From positions 48,886,323-48,950,322 of the forward strand of contig BTPG01000004.1 of the NCBI GenBank assembly GCA_036245525.1: a stretch of DNA of 64,000 bases, in the 5' to 3' direction. The position numbers and the translations under genes are program-made. Below are positions 1 to 10,811 of this stretch, one piece after another. Origin of the DNA: Semisulcospira habei. Taxonomy: Eukaryota > Mollusca > Gastropoda > Semisulcospiridae. Under the pieces are notes generated by a model that was given only the letters and a program-made list of their open reading frames with translations, had not been told where the DNA came from and searched no databases. Numbering within the stretch: position 1 is the stretch's first letter; every line of letters begins with the position of its first letter.

Positions 1-387
1 ACTGAACACGTTCAGTTTGTTTTCATCCCTAGGTCACACGACCAGTCACTTTAGAGCAAACCGTACCATGTGACCGGGATACAAAAACCCTTGTAGCGAC
101 AAATGGCCGACATCTTGTAGCCCTCTTTGTGACGCGTCTTGGATGCGAGTTTTGTTCTATAAAAGATCACCAGTAAACCATTCTAAAGTAAAAAGTTACT
201 TCAATTCGAAACAACAGGCACACTACTGGAGACGGCAACGCCCATGAAAGATTTTTAAATTACGTCATATGTCTAATATGTATAAATGTATATGCCTTTG
301 TCGTCAGTCATGTGTGACGTGATCCAGATCGGAAGATTTCTTTTTGATTTTTGTTAACGAAAACATTTGAGGAATGAAAACAAATAC

Positions 388-536
388 GTTATTGGTAGCA
401 GGGGCTTGCTGCACGGATCCTTGTAGACCTTCGGGAGGTCAAAGAAACCATTGTACCCCTCAGGCCTTCGGGGTGCAATGGTTCCTTTGACCTCCCTCAT
501 GCCTACTTCGTGTAGCAAACCCCTGCTACCAATAAC
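388..536. mobile_element. Palindromic element J
   Basis: 149-bp fold-back. GTTATTGGTAGCAGGGG at the left matches CCCCTGCTACCAATAAC at the right. The inner arms pair AGGTCAAAGAAACCATTG with CAATGGTTCCTTTGACCT around a CCTCAGGCCTTCGGGG centre. Only one copy is seen here. Confidence 0.75.
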
Positions 537-775
537 TTATAATGTCAACTCTTTTGTCCCTCAGGCTGTTACTCTTTTCAACAATAATATCAGTAGATAG
601 TGTCTGTCAACATTCTTTAGTTATTTAGTAATAGCGCATTCAGTAGTTCACTGCAACATTGCTGACACCAGAAGCACAGGGGGCATAAACCGTAAGTGTT
701 TCTGATGCCATGTTGTTACAAAGGTACCAGCACGTCTGTTGCAGTTCGTCTCTTTATTTGAGAGTTATAGGTTAT

Positions 776-925
776 TTAATTAATTGACCGAGTGAATGAT
801 GATGCCATGTGGGTAGACAGTGAATTTTCCCATGAGGGATGAATAAAGTGTATTGTATTGTATTGTATTGTATTGTATTGTATTGTATTGTATTGTATTG
901 TATTGTATTGTATTGTATTGTACCT
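776..925 (+). mobile_element. Probable LINE 3' remnant with TATTG tail
   Basis: The segment ends TTTTCCCATGAGGGATGAA TAAAG followed by about 14 TATTG units (851-920). A conserved non-coding end joined to a pentamer tail suggests a 5'-truncated retroposon; the family is not certain. Confidence 0.5.
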
Positions 926-1035
926 TCTGAACATTAATGAGTACACATAATTATCAAGAGTCCGACCATTGTAAACCAGCAATAGGGGACATGGATCCTC
1001 ATGAGTACAAGCCTCTGTCTCTTCCTACAAAGCGG

Positions 1036-1108
1036 TATGTGCTGGTCTGGTATTTTGGATCGAACGGCTTCAAGCTGTTATATCCAAAATCCCAGACCAT
1101 CACACATA
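1036..1108. mobile_element. F-family palindrome
   Basis: TATGTGCTGGTCTGG pairs with CCAGACCATCACACATA-like sequence, and ATTTTGGATC with TATCCAAAAT. Same family as copies at 54.1, 56.1, 61.7, 61.9 and 62.1 kb. Confidence 0.7.
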
Positions 1109-1711
1109 GCAAGTCGATGGTGTGCGCGTCAGTGCAACCTCGTCAGTGACATTTTGGAGCGAAATCATATTTTGATGCGGTTACCTCCTTTGATTTCCCC
1201 CCTATTTTCTGACGAAATCTCGAAAATGCTCACAACTGCCTCGGATCACATATTCTAAACAAAATATACACATTATTATTATTATTATTAATTTCTTTCT
1301 TTATTTGTTTGTTCGTTTTTCTCGTTGGCCTTACAAAATTGTTAGTTACGAGGTTGCACGCGAACACAGTCCAAATGTCTCTGCGGCGCAGAGTGAGAAG
1401 ATTGACTGCAGGGATCTGTTCGTCTTGAGGATGAAAGGCGCTCGCTCAACCACTCAAGGCTGTCGAAGTGGCCTGGCAAATCAGGCGTGTAAGGCTACCC
1501 GCTGCGCTGTCTGGGCCGACTGCCAGGCGATGTCTCCGCTGCTGTGAGGACACGGTCCGGACTGCTGCGTGGGAGATTGAGGTCATGGGACCTACTGGCA
1601 ATCAAGAGAGAAAATCGTTGTCGGCAAATCCTGTAATTATGAAGGCATAGAAAAAGCATGTTTCCAAAGACCGCACATCTTATTCTGTAAGTCTATTTGG
1701 CGTTTTGGAGC

Positions 1712-1930
1712 TTAACCCTTTTCATTCTGATACACTGCTGCATGAAATTAATTTGATTTTGATCGTTCAAGGGTGGTGCCAGAATAGCTTGGCGCCTAAG
1801 GCGCCAAGCTATTCTGGCACCAACCTTGTACTAAAATGGTTGATCTAATCTCCTAATCTGTAATGTAGCATTCATCCGAGGACAATAAGCAAATTTTAAA
1901 AAAAATCAGCCTCAGGATGTAATGGGTTAA
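1712..1930. mobile_element. A-family hairpin MITE, complete, TTAA-bounded
   Basis: 219 bp between two TTAA copies. Imperfect TIRs are CCCTTTTCATTCTGA and its partner ending TCAGGATGTAATGGG. The central hairpin pairs GGTGCCAGAATAGCTTGGCG with its complement. Confidence 0.85.
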
Positions 1931-2185
1931 ACCCTTCCACAAGACCTCAGTAGAAAAAGCATGGGGTTTTAGGTTTTTGATCTTTTCATCTTTACTTCTT
2001 GCCTGACTGAAACAGATAAGTACTTGTAGTCTATGCCTATTTGCATTTTTACCTTGAAAAAGGAAAATTTAATCAATTGCATTTTTTTTTCTAAACGTGT
2101 TTCTTTTTGTGTGTGAATTTCTTTACTTGTAACAGGGTCTAAGATCTGAAGCGTCATTCTTGTTCTGTGTCTTCAAAACTGCAAA

Positions 2186-2310
2186 GAAAATCCCAATGAA
2201 GAAAGACACATGCTTAGTACAGTGTTGAACTTGTCCTTTCTAAGTGCGTTTCTTTCTTTGTTGGGATTTTCCTTGCATTTTACAAGTTAGGCAGTCACCT
2301 TTTTGGTCTG
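2186..2310. mobile_element. H-family element
   Basis: Fold-back related to 45.95 kb: AATCCCAATGAAGAAAGACAC pairs with TTTCTTTCTTTGTTGGGATT around ACTTGTCCTTTCTAAG, and then ends CATTTTACAAG. Confidence 0.6.
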
Positions 2311-2503
2311 GAGTTCAAAACTACAAAATAACTGTAATGTTTTCTTCTTTTCTAAATCAACCTTTATGATAAGCGCTCTCCCCTTTTCATGAGCAGTAAG
2401 TTTTAATCATGAGTATGTGTGAAAACATCAGGCTGCTGGTCTAAACCTTTTTTACACTTACATAACTTGATAGACATACCCTTACCGTTTTTGTTTTTTT
2501 TAG

Positions 2504-2617
2504 TACTCCCCAGATAGACCCATTCTGACGGAGTACGCCACAAATACACGTCTATTCAAATGAGATGCTTAAAAGTGTATTAGAGCGGACTCCCCGAGTG
2601 AGTCTATCTGGGGAGTA
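2504..2617. mobile_element. G-family palindromic element
   Basis: Ends are inverted: TACTCCCCAGATAGAC and GTCTATCTGGGGAGTA. The interior holds GAGTACGCCACAA and CTATTCAAATGAGATGC, shared with copies at 17.2, 36.1, 44.6 and 46.8 kb. Confidence 0.8.
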
Positions 2618-2835
2618 TTCACGCAAATGGTGCGGGTGTGGATTACATGCAGGTGTATTTTGGCGGCTGCACAGACTAGGTGACCAGGTACACTGTGATA
2701 TTCAGGTCATTATCACAGATATTACTTTAAAACAAACAAAACGATCCCTCCAACAAGAACAACGGTAATACAATTGTAGTCGTTGAAAAATATCATTGGA
2801 AGGCTAAGCTTTTCATTAACTACACAGAAGAGTAA

Positions 2836-2912
2836 AAGGAATGCGACATTTTTTGAATCATTGGAAACACTTTCGTTTTTCCGATGATTAAAAAAAAAGG
2901 TCGCATTTCTTT
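2836..2912. repeat. Inverted repeat
   Basis: GAATGCGACATTTTTTGAAT near 2840 pairs imperfectly with AAAAAAAAGGTCGCATTTC near 2890, with TCATTGG/CCGATGA inside. No other copy recognised. Confidence 0.5.
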
Positions 2913-2939
2913 TGCTGGTCAGTGTATGATGAGCAGCAC

Positions 2940-3262
2940 GGGCGGATCAGTTACCTCGGGGGGGGGGGGGGGTCCAACTTTTTGTTTGAGACCCGTAACC
3001 TGACAGAAGGCTTCCCCTGCGCCGAAAATTCGAAAGCGGAGGTGGTGGTGGTGGTGGTGGTGGTGGTGGTGGTGGTGGTGGTGGAGGGGGGGGGGTAGTG
3101 TAAGCCTCTTGCACCTTTTCTCCACAAAAATAAAAAAGGAAAAGAAAGGGGGGGGGGTGTCCAAACTGCCAAAAAGGAACTTTGTTACAGCATTTTAAAG
3201 ACATTTTGACCTTGGGGTGGGGTGCGGAAGCCCCCCTCCCCCATTCACACCCAGATCCGCCA
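2940..3262. mobile_element. Family O TIR element with G runs and a (GGT)n tract
   Basis: Bounded by GGGCGGATC and GATCCGCC. Contains a 15-base G run (about 2957-2971), a GGT tract (3039-3083), and AACTTTGTTACAGCATTTT shared with the copy at 22.26 kb. Confidence 0.65.
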
Positions 3263-3581
3263 TTGAGCAGCTGGTCAGTCTCAGATATAGAAGACTGTGC
3301 TGGGTCTGAAATGCCGGTACGTTCCCTCTTTACATAAATGTGCTTTTTGCCGACAGGTAGTCTTAGTTAAAAGTTTTGCCTGAGTCTGATGTCGCTATGG
3401 TGCTCACCGGCAGTGTAAAACCTCGCGGCTGACACCTGCACTCTGTAAAGTATGTCAGTCTAACATCAAGCAACACTGAGAAACAACTGATAGCGAAAAT
3501 AATATCAGTTTTACTCAAATCAGCCACAGCATAAGAATATAAGAATAACTTGATTAACGGACAGGTGACTGGCTGATCGGT

Positions 3582-3677
3582 TTAACCCTTTAGGTGTCGG
3601 TAGCGGTTTTAGTCGCGGTGATTCAGTCCTGCAGGAATCATAGCGACTAAAACCGCTACCGACACCCAAAGGATTAA
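3582..3677. mobile_element. C-family palindromic MITE, TTAA-bounded
   Basis: 96 bp. The whole element is a fold-back: CCCTTTAGGTGTCGGTAGCG pairs with its complement at the right end, around TCCTGCAGGA. The flanks extend the inverted symmetry (GATCGGTT / AACCGATC). Confidence 0.85.
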
Positions 3678-3929
3678 ACCGATCTGCTCAGTCCTCGGCG
3701 GGCTCTGGTCTTTGTGAAAGTTCGCCGATACAACGGGTTATCAATGTTGTCTTGACTCAACTAAGGCCTTTCTATCCTTCTTTTTACAATCTGTGTGAGT
3801 ATGCACACGTACCAGTGGTTTGCCCTTGCCATTTAAGCATAACGGAAAGGATTCTCCTGCATACAAACTTGCCGAACATCTGAGAAGGGCAGAAAAGTTC
3901 TTTCAGTTTATGACCTTCAACTTCACAAT

Positions 3930-4142
3930 TTAACTCATTCTACCCCAGACACACCGCAGGAAGATAAGGATCGACCATGATAGTTCAAGGGTGATGCCAG
4001 AATAGCTTGGCGCCTACGGGCGCCAAGCTATTCTGGCATCACCCTTGAACTATCATGGTCGATCTGTGTCCTGCACTGCAAAACAGTCTTCTAGGACAAC
4101 GGCAAAATTTAAGGATTTGGGTGTTGGGGTAGAATGAGTTAA
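3930..4142. mobile_element. A-family hairpin MITE, complete, reverse orientation
   Basis: 213 bp between TTAA copies with TIR CTCATTCTACCCCA. The central hairpin pairs GTGATGCCAGAATAGCTTGG with its complement. The spacers are inverted relative to the 14455-14668 copy. Confidence 0.88.
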
Positions 4143-4694
4143 GTGAGCCCTTTTGTCCAGCATTATTGTAAGACATACTGAGAGCGTGTATAAATGATAT
4201 ACTGTGATCTATTAACCTTTTGTACTGGTTGGAGTAGGTCCCTTTTAAATAAATTTTATGTTGATTAATTCCGAAAGAGAAAAAACATAAAAAGCGACTG
4301 AGCAACGTATGGTTCATATATGAAATCATACGATGGTAAGATGAGTGGGTATTACCAAAGACAGTATATATAATATACTGTCTTTGATATTACGGAACAA
4401 TGAAAAGCACACTACACTAACTAAAAACATCAAACTCTCGAGCACAAACAAATACTGAAGTAAACGGATACTCAAGGGAAAAAAAAAGAACGAGCGAACT
4501 AGTAAAAAAACAAACAGTCGAGGACCGAACATGAACAAAGAAACAAGGGAACAAACGAACAAGAAAACAAACAAACAAGGGCCGGAATAAACAAACAATA
4601 TAACAAACAAACAAACACTGCAATGTTTGATAACGCTGTACATGGCGTACAGTGCATGAAGGTGCCTACAAGTTTGAGTGCCTGCACGCACTAC
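4143..4694. other. No gene seen; short repeats
   Basis: CCAGCATTATTGTAAGACAT recurs near 27310 and, diverged, near 55380. A short palindrome GACAGTATATATAATATACTGTC-like lies at 4360-4384, followed by an AAAC/AAAG-rich tract (4440-4620). Confidence 0.5.
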
Positions 4695-4804
4695 CAGCAC
4701 GCAAAAGCTCGTCGGGGGGCCGACTTCGGCCGCAGTCGGCCCGCGCACAGGCGTGCGCGGACCGACTGCGGTCAAAGTCGGCCCGATGACCTTTTGCTTA
4801 CCGG
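4695..4804. mobile_element. D-family GC-rich palindrome
   Basis: CACGCAAAAGCTCGTCGG pairs with the right-hand end GCCCGATGACCTTTTGC. The centre CCGCGCACAGGCGTGCGCGG is self-complementary. Confidence 0.75.
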
Positions 4805-5059
4805 GTATTTGTGTCTATGTGTCTCTAAACGATGTAATTGTACTCGGCCCGACTATTGTTCGTGTAAAGCTGCCCTATGAACTGGCAGAGATCACAAACT
4901 TACAGTCGCCTGACTCTGACTCCAGTGTGATTGTCATTGTGCGCGGTGATACCGCATGATCCCGCAACTGCCTGGCTTGGGAACCAGATCTGGCGGAACT
5001 GAGTCCCTGACACCTCAACCCACGCCCAAACAGCTGCTTTAACCCTTTACATTTTGACG

Positions 5060-5301
5060 CTGATCTCTTTTTAAGTCCCTTCTATTTATAGAAGGGACTT
5101 TTTTAGGACGGGTCGCGGTGGCGGGCGAATTTAGTAATAGCGTGTGGCCATGATGTCAAAGGCGCGCAGGCTAAACCTCTCACAATTTAAGTAACAAGAT
5201 AAAAATTACGTCATGTCTAGTTACGCTAAGCTCGCTGTTGAACGTACATTTGGCGCGAAGCGCCGTGTGTGCGTATGTATGTATGTGTGTGTGTGTGTGT
5301 G

Positions 5302-5376
<75 letters not shown>

Positions 5377-5525
5377 AAGTAAACAAGAGAATCTCCGATA
5401 TTTCTGTACACACAAGTTTTTGAAACTTGGCGAAATACTTTCTTAAAGGGCTGGCTAAGACAGCCTCCGAGCATATTGTAATTGAATGTCTCATTTAAGA
5501 CATAACCAACCGTTTATAGGAAGTT
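5060..5525. repeat. Dispersed repeat R with expanded TG tract
   Basis: Begins with a small stem AAGTCCCTTCTATTTATAGA-AGGGACTT and shares blocks with 50433-50800 (GGACGGGTCGCGGTGG, ATAAAAATTACGTCATG, CGCGAAGCGCCGT, AGAGAATCTCCGATATTTC). Here the middle is expanded to a TG tract of about 90 bp (5283-5373). Confidence 0.75.
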
Positions 5526-5579
5526 GGTTTACTCGGATTAGAGTCCGTAATTTTTGTCATATTTACTTGAAATTTTGGA

Positions 5580-5839
5580 TATAGCTAGATTGGATAAAGA
5601 CATTGGAAGAGTTCGTTAGCTAGCTTTGTATCCTTTCAACTTAGTCTTTTCAGAAAAAAAAAAATAGAACAGTAAAAAACCTTGACTTCTATAGAAAGTC
5701 AGACAGTGGCGGTGACGTAAAAGAGGCAACTCCGTCACCACACAGACATTGACATAATACACTAAATGTGACGTAATTCTCTCTAGCGCGCGCCGCGCTT
5801 TCTCTCTCTTACAGACATGCGCGCATCTCATGCACGCAC

Positions 5840-5891
<52 letters not shown>

Positions 5892-5935
5892 TACACACAT
5901 CGTCGCGCTTTCAGAAGAGCATCATCAGGTGACCC
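5580..5935 (+). repeat. Tandem duplication unit 1
   Basis: Matches the next unit: ATAGCTAG, AAAGACATTGGA, GAGTTCGTTAGC, AGACAGTGGCGGTGACGTAA, CAACTCCGTCACCAC and CGCGCTTTCAGAAGAGCAT. Contains an AC microsatellite (about 5846-5890). Confidence 0.75.
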
Positions 5936-5937
5936 GA

Positions 5938-6335
5938 TATAGCTAGTTTGGAGAAAGACATTGGATGAGTTCGTTAGCCAGCCTTGTACCCTTTCAACTT
6001 CTTCACTGAGTAAAAATTAATTCTTTCAGAAAAAAAAAAAAGAAGTAAAAAACCTTGACATCTGGAGAAAGGCAGACAGTGGCGGTGACGTAAAAGAAGC
6101 AACTCCGTCACCACGCAGACATACTCTAAATATGACGGGCGTAATTCTCTCTCTCTGGCTTGCTCGCTCTCGCTCTCTCACATATGCGTGCATCTCCAAG
6201 AGGCATAGATCTTCATGTGGCCGGAGGGCGCATGAACACCTATGCATCTTGGGGATGTTTGGAGCGCGCGCATGGACGCACGCACACGCACACACATACA
6301 CACATATCGACGCGCTTTCAGAAGAGCATGCAGGT
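5938..6335 (+). repeat. Tandem duplication unit 2, with a B-hairpin insertion
   Basis: Second copy of the 5580-5935 block. It differs by an extra segment of roughly 75 bp (6197-6275) that begins CAAGAGGCATAGATCTTCATG, a decayed B hairpin, between GTGCATCTC and ATGGACGCAC. Confidence 0.72.
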
Positions 6336-6489
6336 GTACTTAGTATAGCGGCATGTAGCTAGGTAAAGTCAACCTGCTTTCACGCAAATTATAGCAAGAC
6401 TGAAATTGTACCGTGAAATTCTAGTTTTGTCACCATTTCCCCAAGTCTTGAAGCAAAAGCGAATCTCATATCACGTTAAATATAAAATT

Positions 6490-6547
6490 ACGTAAAAAAA
6501 AAAAAAAAAACCCAAAACAAAAAAAACAAACAAAAAAAAAAAAAAAC
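6490..6547. repeat. Poly-A-rich tract
   Basis: About 55 bases almost entirely A with a few C. No gene or retroposon head could be linked to it. Confidence 0.7.
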
Positions 6548-6749
6548 GTCATGACAAATGACGTTTGACAAACCAATGACGCGTATGCACTGCGCGCCCC
6601 CTTATAGAGTTCACTATGGCGCATTGGCACATCTGCGAGGCTTTTTCAAAAGGAGATATTTCAACATCAGAATCAAGTCAAAGACAAAAGGTAGAGACCC
6701 TTGACAGCAGAAGGGGCTTTCAGTGTGGGTTATGGTTCATCCCATCTTG

Positions 6750-6932
6750 TTAAAATTTCCTTTTTTGTCCAATGAAGTCGACATTACAGATTAGGAGTTA
6801 GATCAACCATTTTAGTTCAAGGGTTGTGCCAGAATAGCTTGGCGCCTAAGGCGCCAAGCTATTCTGGCACCACCCTTGAACTATCAGTCAAATTAATTTC
6901 AAGCAGTGGTGTATCAGGATGCAAAGGGTTAA
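6750..6932. mobile_element. A-family hairpin MITE
   Basis: Clear right end (TGGTGTATCAGGATG, then TTAA at 6929-6932). The left end is less certain. The hairpin pairs GTGCCAGAATAGCTTGGCGC with its complement. Directly followed by the 89-bp satellite. Confidence 0.8.
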
Positions 6933-6942
6933 CAGCGCACAT

Positions 6943-8013
6943 AATAATGCCCCGGCATACATAGCATAATAAGATACACAACACTGAGCAAAACTGTTAA
7001 ATAAATCAGTAATCATACAACCCACCACCTTAATACCGCCCCGGCATACATAGCATAATAAGATACACAACACTGAGCAAAACTGTTAAATAAATCAGTA
7101 ATCATACAACCCACCACCTTAATACCGCCCCGGCATACATAGCATAATAAGATACACAACACTGAGCAAAACTGTTAAATAAATCAGTAATCATACAACC
7201 CACCACCTTAATACCGCCCCGGCATACATAGCATAATAAGATACACAACACTGAGCAAAACTGTTAAATAAATCAGTAATCATACAACCCACCACCTTAA
7301 TACCGCCCCGGTTTACATAGCATAATAAGATACACAACACTGAGCAAAACTGTTATATAAATCAGTAATCATACAACCCACCACCTTAATACCGCCCCGG
7401 TTTACATAGCATAATAAGATACACAACACTGAGCAAAACTGTTAAATAAATCAGTAATCATACAACCCACCACCTTAATACCGCCCCGGTTTACATAGCA
7501 TAATAAGATACACAACACTGAGCAAAACTGTTAAATAAATCAGTAATCATACAACCCACCACCTTAATACCGCCCCGGTTTACATAGCATAATAAGATAC
7601 ACAACACTGAGCAAAACTGTTAAATAAATCAGTAATCATACAACCCACCACCTTAATACCGCCCCGGTTTACATAGCATAATAAGATACACAACACTGAG
7701 CAAAACTGTTAAATAAATCAGTAATCATACAACCCACCACCTTAATACCGCCCCGGTTTACATAGCATAATAAGATACTGACAACACTGAGCAAAATTGT
7801 TATATAAATCAGTAATCATACAACCCACCACCTTAATACCGCCCCGGTTTACATAGCATAATAAGATACTGACAACACTGAGCAAAATTGTTATAAAATC
7901 AGTAATCATACAACCCACCACCTTAATACCGCCCCGGTTTACATAGCATAATAAGATACTGACAACACTGAGCAAAATTGTTATATAAATCAGTAATCAT
8001 ACAACCCACCACC
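6943..8013 (+). repeat. 89-bp satellite, about 12 copies
   Basis: The unit contains CGCCCCGGCATACATAGCAT, AACACTGAGCAAAACTG and AATCATACAACCCACCACC. Early copies have GGCATAC, later ones GGTTTAC; the last three also have a TGAC change. The array lies directly between an A hairpin and a C hairpin. Weak ORFs in it are repeat artefacts. Confidence 0.92.
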
Positions 8014-8015
8014 TG

Positions 8016-8107
8016 TTAACCCATTGCATCTCCGTAGCGGTTTTTGTCGCGATGATTCCTACGGGAATCATCGCGACAAAAACCGCTACGGACACGCAAA
8101 GGGTTAT
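8016..8107. mobile_element. C-family palindromic MITE
   Basis: 92-bp fold-back from TTAA to TTAT. Arms GTAGCGGTTTTTGTCGCGAT and complement carry a base difference from the family norm that is compensated on the other arm. Confidence 0.85.
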
Positions 8108-8265
8108 TTCTCGCTTTAGGGGAATTCGGGAACTAGCCCTCGACCCTGTACCCTTGCTAGCCTTGGGAGAGTGTGTACCGCCCCTCCCCCCCCCCCCCTC
8201 CCCCACCCTCCTCCTGCTCGTCGTCTGGTTTTTCCGATAGTGATGGAAAGATGTAGAACTGAGGT

Positions 8266-9193
8266 TTAACTCGTTCAACCCCACGCACGTATTTCCTAAA
8301 TTTTGAAGGCGTCATCTAACGACTATGCACCTGTTGCCGGAGATGGATCGACCATGATAATTCAAGGGTAGTGCCAGATTAGCTTGGCGCCTGTAAGCAA
8401 ATTACATGTTCACAGATTTTGTCAAGGCTTGACTACTGTAACTCTGTAATGTCAGGTATGTCGAACGAACTGCTCTACAGGCTCCAGAAGATTCAAAACC
8501 ACGCAGCAAGACTTGTACTTAAACAATCGAAGCGTGACCACATCACCCCCCTGCTTAAGCAGTTACACTGGCTTCCTGTGAAGTTCAGAAATGAATACAA
8601 AATTGCTTCCCTCGTTTTTCAGGCCTTTGATAAGACACTCCCGGCATACTTGTCCTCCAGTCTCCTTGTCTATACACCAGGCAGAGTATTGAAGTGCGCT
8701 CCAGCACTGACGACAGAATATTGACTATCCCCAGAGTGTCCTTATAAACCTTTGGACAGCGGTCCTTTTCTTTCCAAGTTCCCAAAGTGTGGAATGGTCT
8801 TCCCCATGATATTCGCCATGCACCATCTTTGGCCATTTTCAAGGTTAAATTGTAAACATATTTTTTTCAATCTGGCCTTTGAAAGGGATTGATCAACCCT
8901 ACGTTTTCCCATCAACATGTGATCAGGCTCTTGACATGTTATGTTTATTATTTTAGTATTGTGTCAGTGTGCATGAATGATTGTGTTTTTGTACGTTGTC
9001 AGTACTTTAGTTAGTTAATTTCAATTAGTTAGATTATCTAGATGTAAAGCGCTCTGAACCTTTTTTTGTGGGGATATTGCGCTATAGAAGAATTATATTA
9101 TTATTATTATTATTATTATTAATCTGGCACTACCATTGAATTATCATGGTCGACCCATCTCCTGCTGTAGTGCGTCAGGGCTAAATGGGTTAA
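8266..9193. mobile_element. A-family hairpin MITE split by a LINE
   Basis: Left half 8266-8392 (TTAA, then CTCGTTCAACCCC) and right half 9122-9193 (ending GGCTAAATGGG TTAA) are the two arms of an A element. The CR1/L2-like fragment sits at the hairpin tip. Confidence 0.8.
8393..9121 (+). mobile_element. CR1/L2-like LINE 3' fragment inside a hairpin MITE
   Basis: 5'-truncated non-LTR element. An open segment 8419-8724 encodes the RT C-terminal region (SRLDYCNSVMSG, LQKIQNHAARLVL, PLLKQLHWLPVKFRNEYK). A frameshift near 8705 leads to WNGLPHDIRHAPSLAIFK, the usual end of CR1/L2-like RTs. The 3' end has AAAGCGCTCTGAACC, GCGCTATAGAAG and an ATT-repeat tail. Both flanks are the two halves of an A-family hairpin. 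Confidence 0.85.
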
Positions 9194-9334
9194 GGTAGTT
9201 TATCCTCCGTCGTCTTGATGGCAAGTAAACTTGATAGCCTGTCACTTGATGCTGTTACGACAGTTTCCGACCGATTTTGCTGGTTTTTTCACTCTCGTTT
9301 CTCACTTCCATTTTTCTTTCGAACGTCCTCGCAA

Positions 9335-9828
9335 GGGCGGATCTGGGCGGGATCCTAGAGGTTCCGGAACCACCACCCCTCCCTCCCCCCACCCTAAAAT
9401 GCAATAACAAAGTCTCCCCCTCCCACCCCCCAACCCTCCGGGCGAGTTTCCACACACACACACGCTAGCTCAGTCCCCCCCCCCCCCCACCCCCCCATCC
9501 CCATGTTGGTTGATATTTTGACGAGTGGCGAAAGCGTTCACACACACACGCCTTCTTCCTTTCTCTCTCTCTCTCTCTCTCCCCCCCCTTCCCCCCCCCC
9601 CCCACACCCGGTTGTTTGATATTTTGGCGAGTGGCGAGAGTACACACGCCTTCTTTCTCCCTCCCCCTTCCCAATCCCCCCCCCCCCTCCCGTTGATGTT
9701 GATTTTTCGGCCACTGGAAGTTCCGGAAGGAGGTCTAGCGTCGGGGAGGCCTTTTGTGTCAGGTTGAAGGTCCCAGACAAAAAGTTGGACCCCCCCCCCC
9801 CCGCGCTCGAGGTAACTGATCCGCCCCT
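9335..9828. mobile_element. Family O TIR element with C runs
   Basis: From GGGCGGATC to GATCCGCCC. Contains an internal duplication of TTGATATTTTGACGAGTGGC and ACACACACGCCTTCTT (9508-9560 and 9610-9655), a short TC tract and several C runs of 10-14 bases. Confidence 0.65.
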
Positions 9829-9834
9829 GATCCT

Positions 9835-10017
9835 CGCCTTCCCCTCGCCCGTTACCCCCTTCTCTCCTTACCCCTCTGTCCCAGTAACTGACCAACACCC
9901 TTCCCCCCCCCCAACCCCGCCCTCCTCCGTCCTTTCCATCCCCGGCGTTATCTAAAAATGTCCGGTCATCGTCATCATCATCACAATCTGCATCAAAAGC
10001 TACTCAGGTTAGCCCGT
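9835..10017. other. C-rich stretch, nothing recognised
   Basis: Pyrimidine-rich continuation of the family O surroundings with a short CATCATCAT tract. No coding evidence. Confidence 0.4.
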
Positions 10018-10241
10018 TTAACACCAGTTGACCCAAATTGTGTCAGTTTCGGCCGAGCTGCAATCTTTGTTCATTCCACACCAAATAAAACCCCAGCCGC
10101 CCCAGGCACATGCATTCAACGCGGTGTCAGCAAGAGGCATAGATCCTCATGAGCCCCCGCAACTGCGGGGGCTCATGAGGATCTATGCCTCTTGCAGTTG
10201 GGTGATGTTCAAATTTTCTCGGCCCTGACTCAACGAGTTAA
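10018..10241. mobile_element. B-family hairpin MITE
   Basis: Perfect 66-bp hairpin core at 10130-10195: GCAAGAGGCATAGATCCTCA pairs with the right arm, with GAGCCCCCGCAACTGC at the tip. TTAA occurs at 10018 and 10238; these outer limits are less certain than the core. Confidence 0.8.
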
Positions 10242-10562
10242 AATGGGGGTGCACCAGGGCTCGATTTGAGGACTGAGCGAGCGGATGGCTGTTATCTCCC
10301 CTTCCGCTCGACTACGGAGGTCGAATCTTCAGTTCGTCATGGCGGCTGGCTCAGTGGTTGTGTAGATAAGTAGACAGTTAGTTGCCTAGCTATAACTGGT
10401 GAAGTTTAACTAAAACTTAAAATTAAACAAATTAAATTCAACAATAAATCAACAAAGCAATCAACGGTCCAGGCTATGCCATACTGATCAAGCTAAGGCG
10501 GCCGCATACCCCACTGAAACCGGTTCAGTACCTACTCGACTCCGGTTACGCACGAGCGTAGC

Positions 10563-10595
10563 GCATCGCGGGAGGTAACCAGTGTGGCTCAGTAA
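10563..10595. repeat. Half of an E palindrome
   Basis: GCGGGAGGTAACCAGTGTG matches one arm of the E family; the other arm is missing. Confidence 0.45.
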
Positions 10596-10742
10596 AATTA
10601 GCGGTGACCAGAGCGGCGGGGCATAACCTCGTATCCACCCACGGTGCAATGTGGCGAAAGTTGATGGAAAGGCCGTAACCGTCACACTGATATGGACAAT
10701 CAACTACGACGGTTTCTTGACATACTGAAACCCTGTAGAGAC

Positions 10743-10811
10743 ACACTGGTTGTCTCCCTCGATTCCGGCGCTGCGCTGTTCAGCGCAGCGAATCGAGGGA
10801 GGCAACCAGTG
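10743..10811. mobile_element. E-family palindrome
   Basis: ACTGGTTGTCTCCCTCGATT pairs with AATCGAGGGAGGCAACCAGT. The centre GCGCTGCGCTGTTCAGCGC also folds. Confidence 0.8.

Noticed and set aside
6943..8013. CRISPR-like regular array
   Set aside because: Units are directly tandem with no unique spacers, and the genome is eukaryotic; it is an 89-bp satellite.
10130..10195. Hairpins as transcription terminators or microRNA precursors
   Set aside because: Perfect fold-backs of this size could look like either, but they are multi-copy TTAA elements; no expression evidence is visible in sequence.
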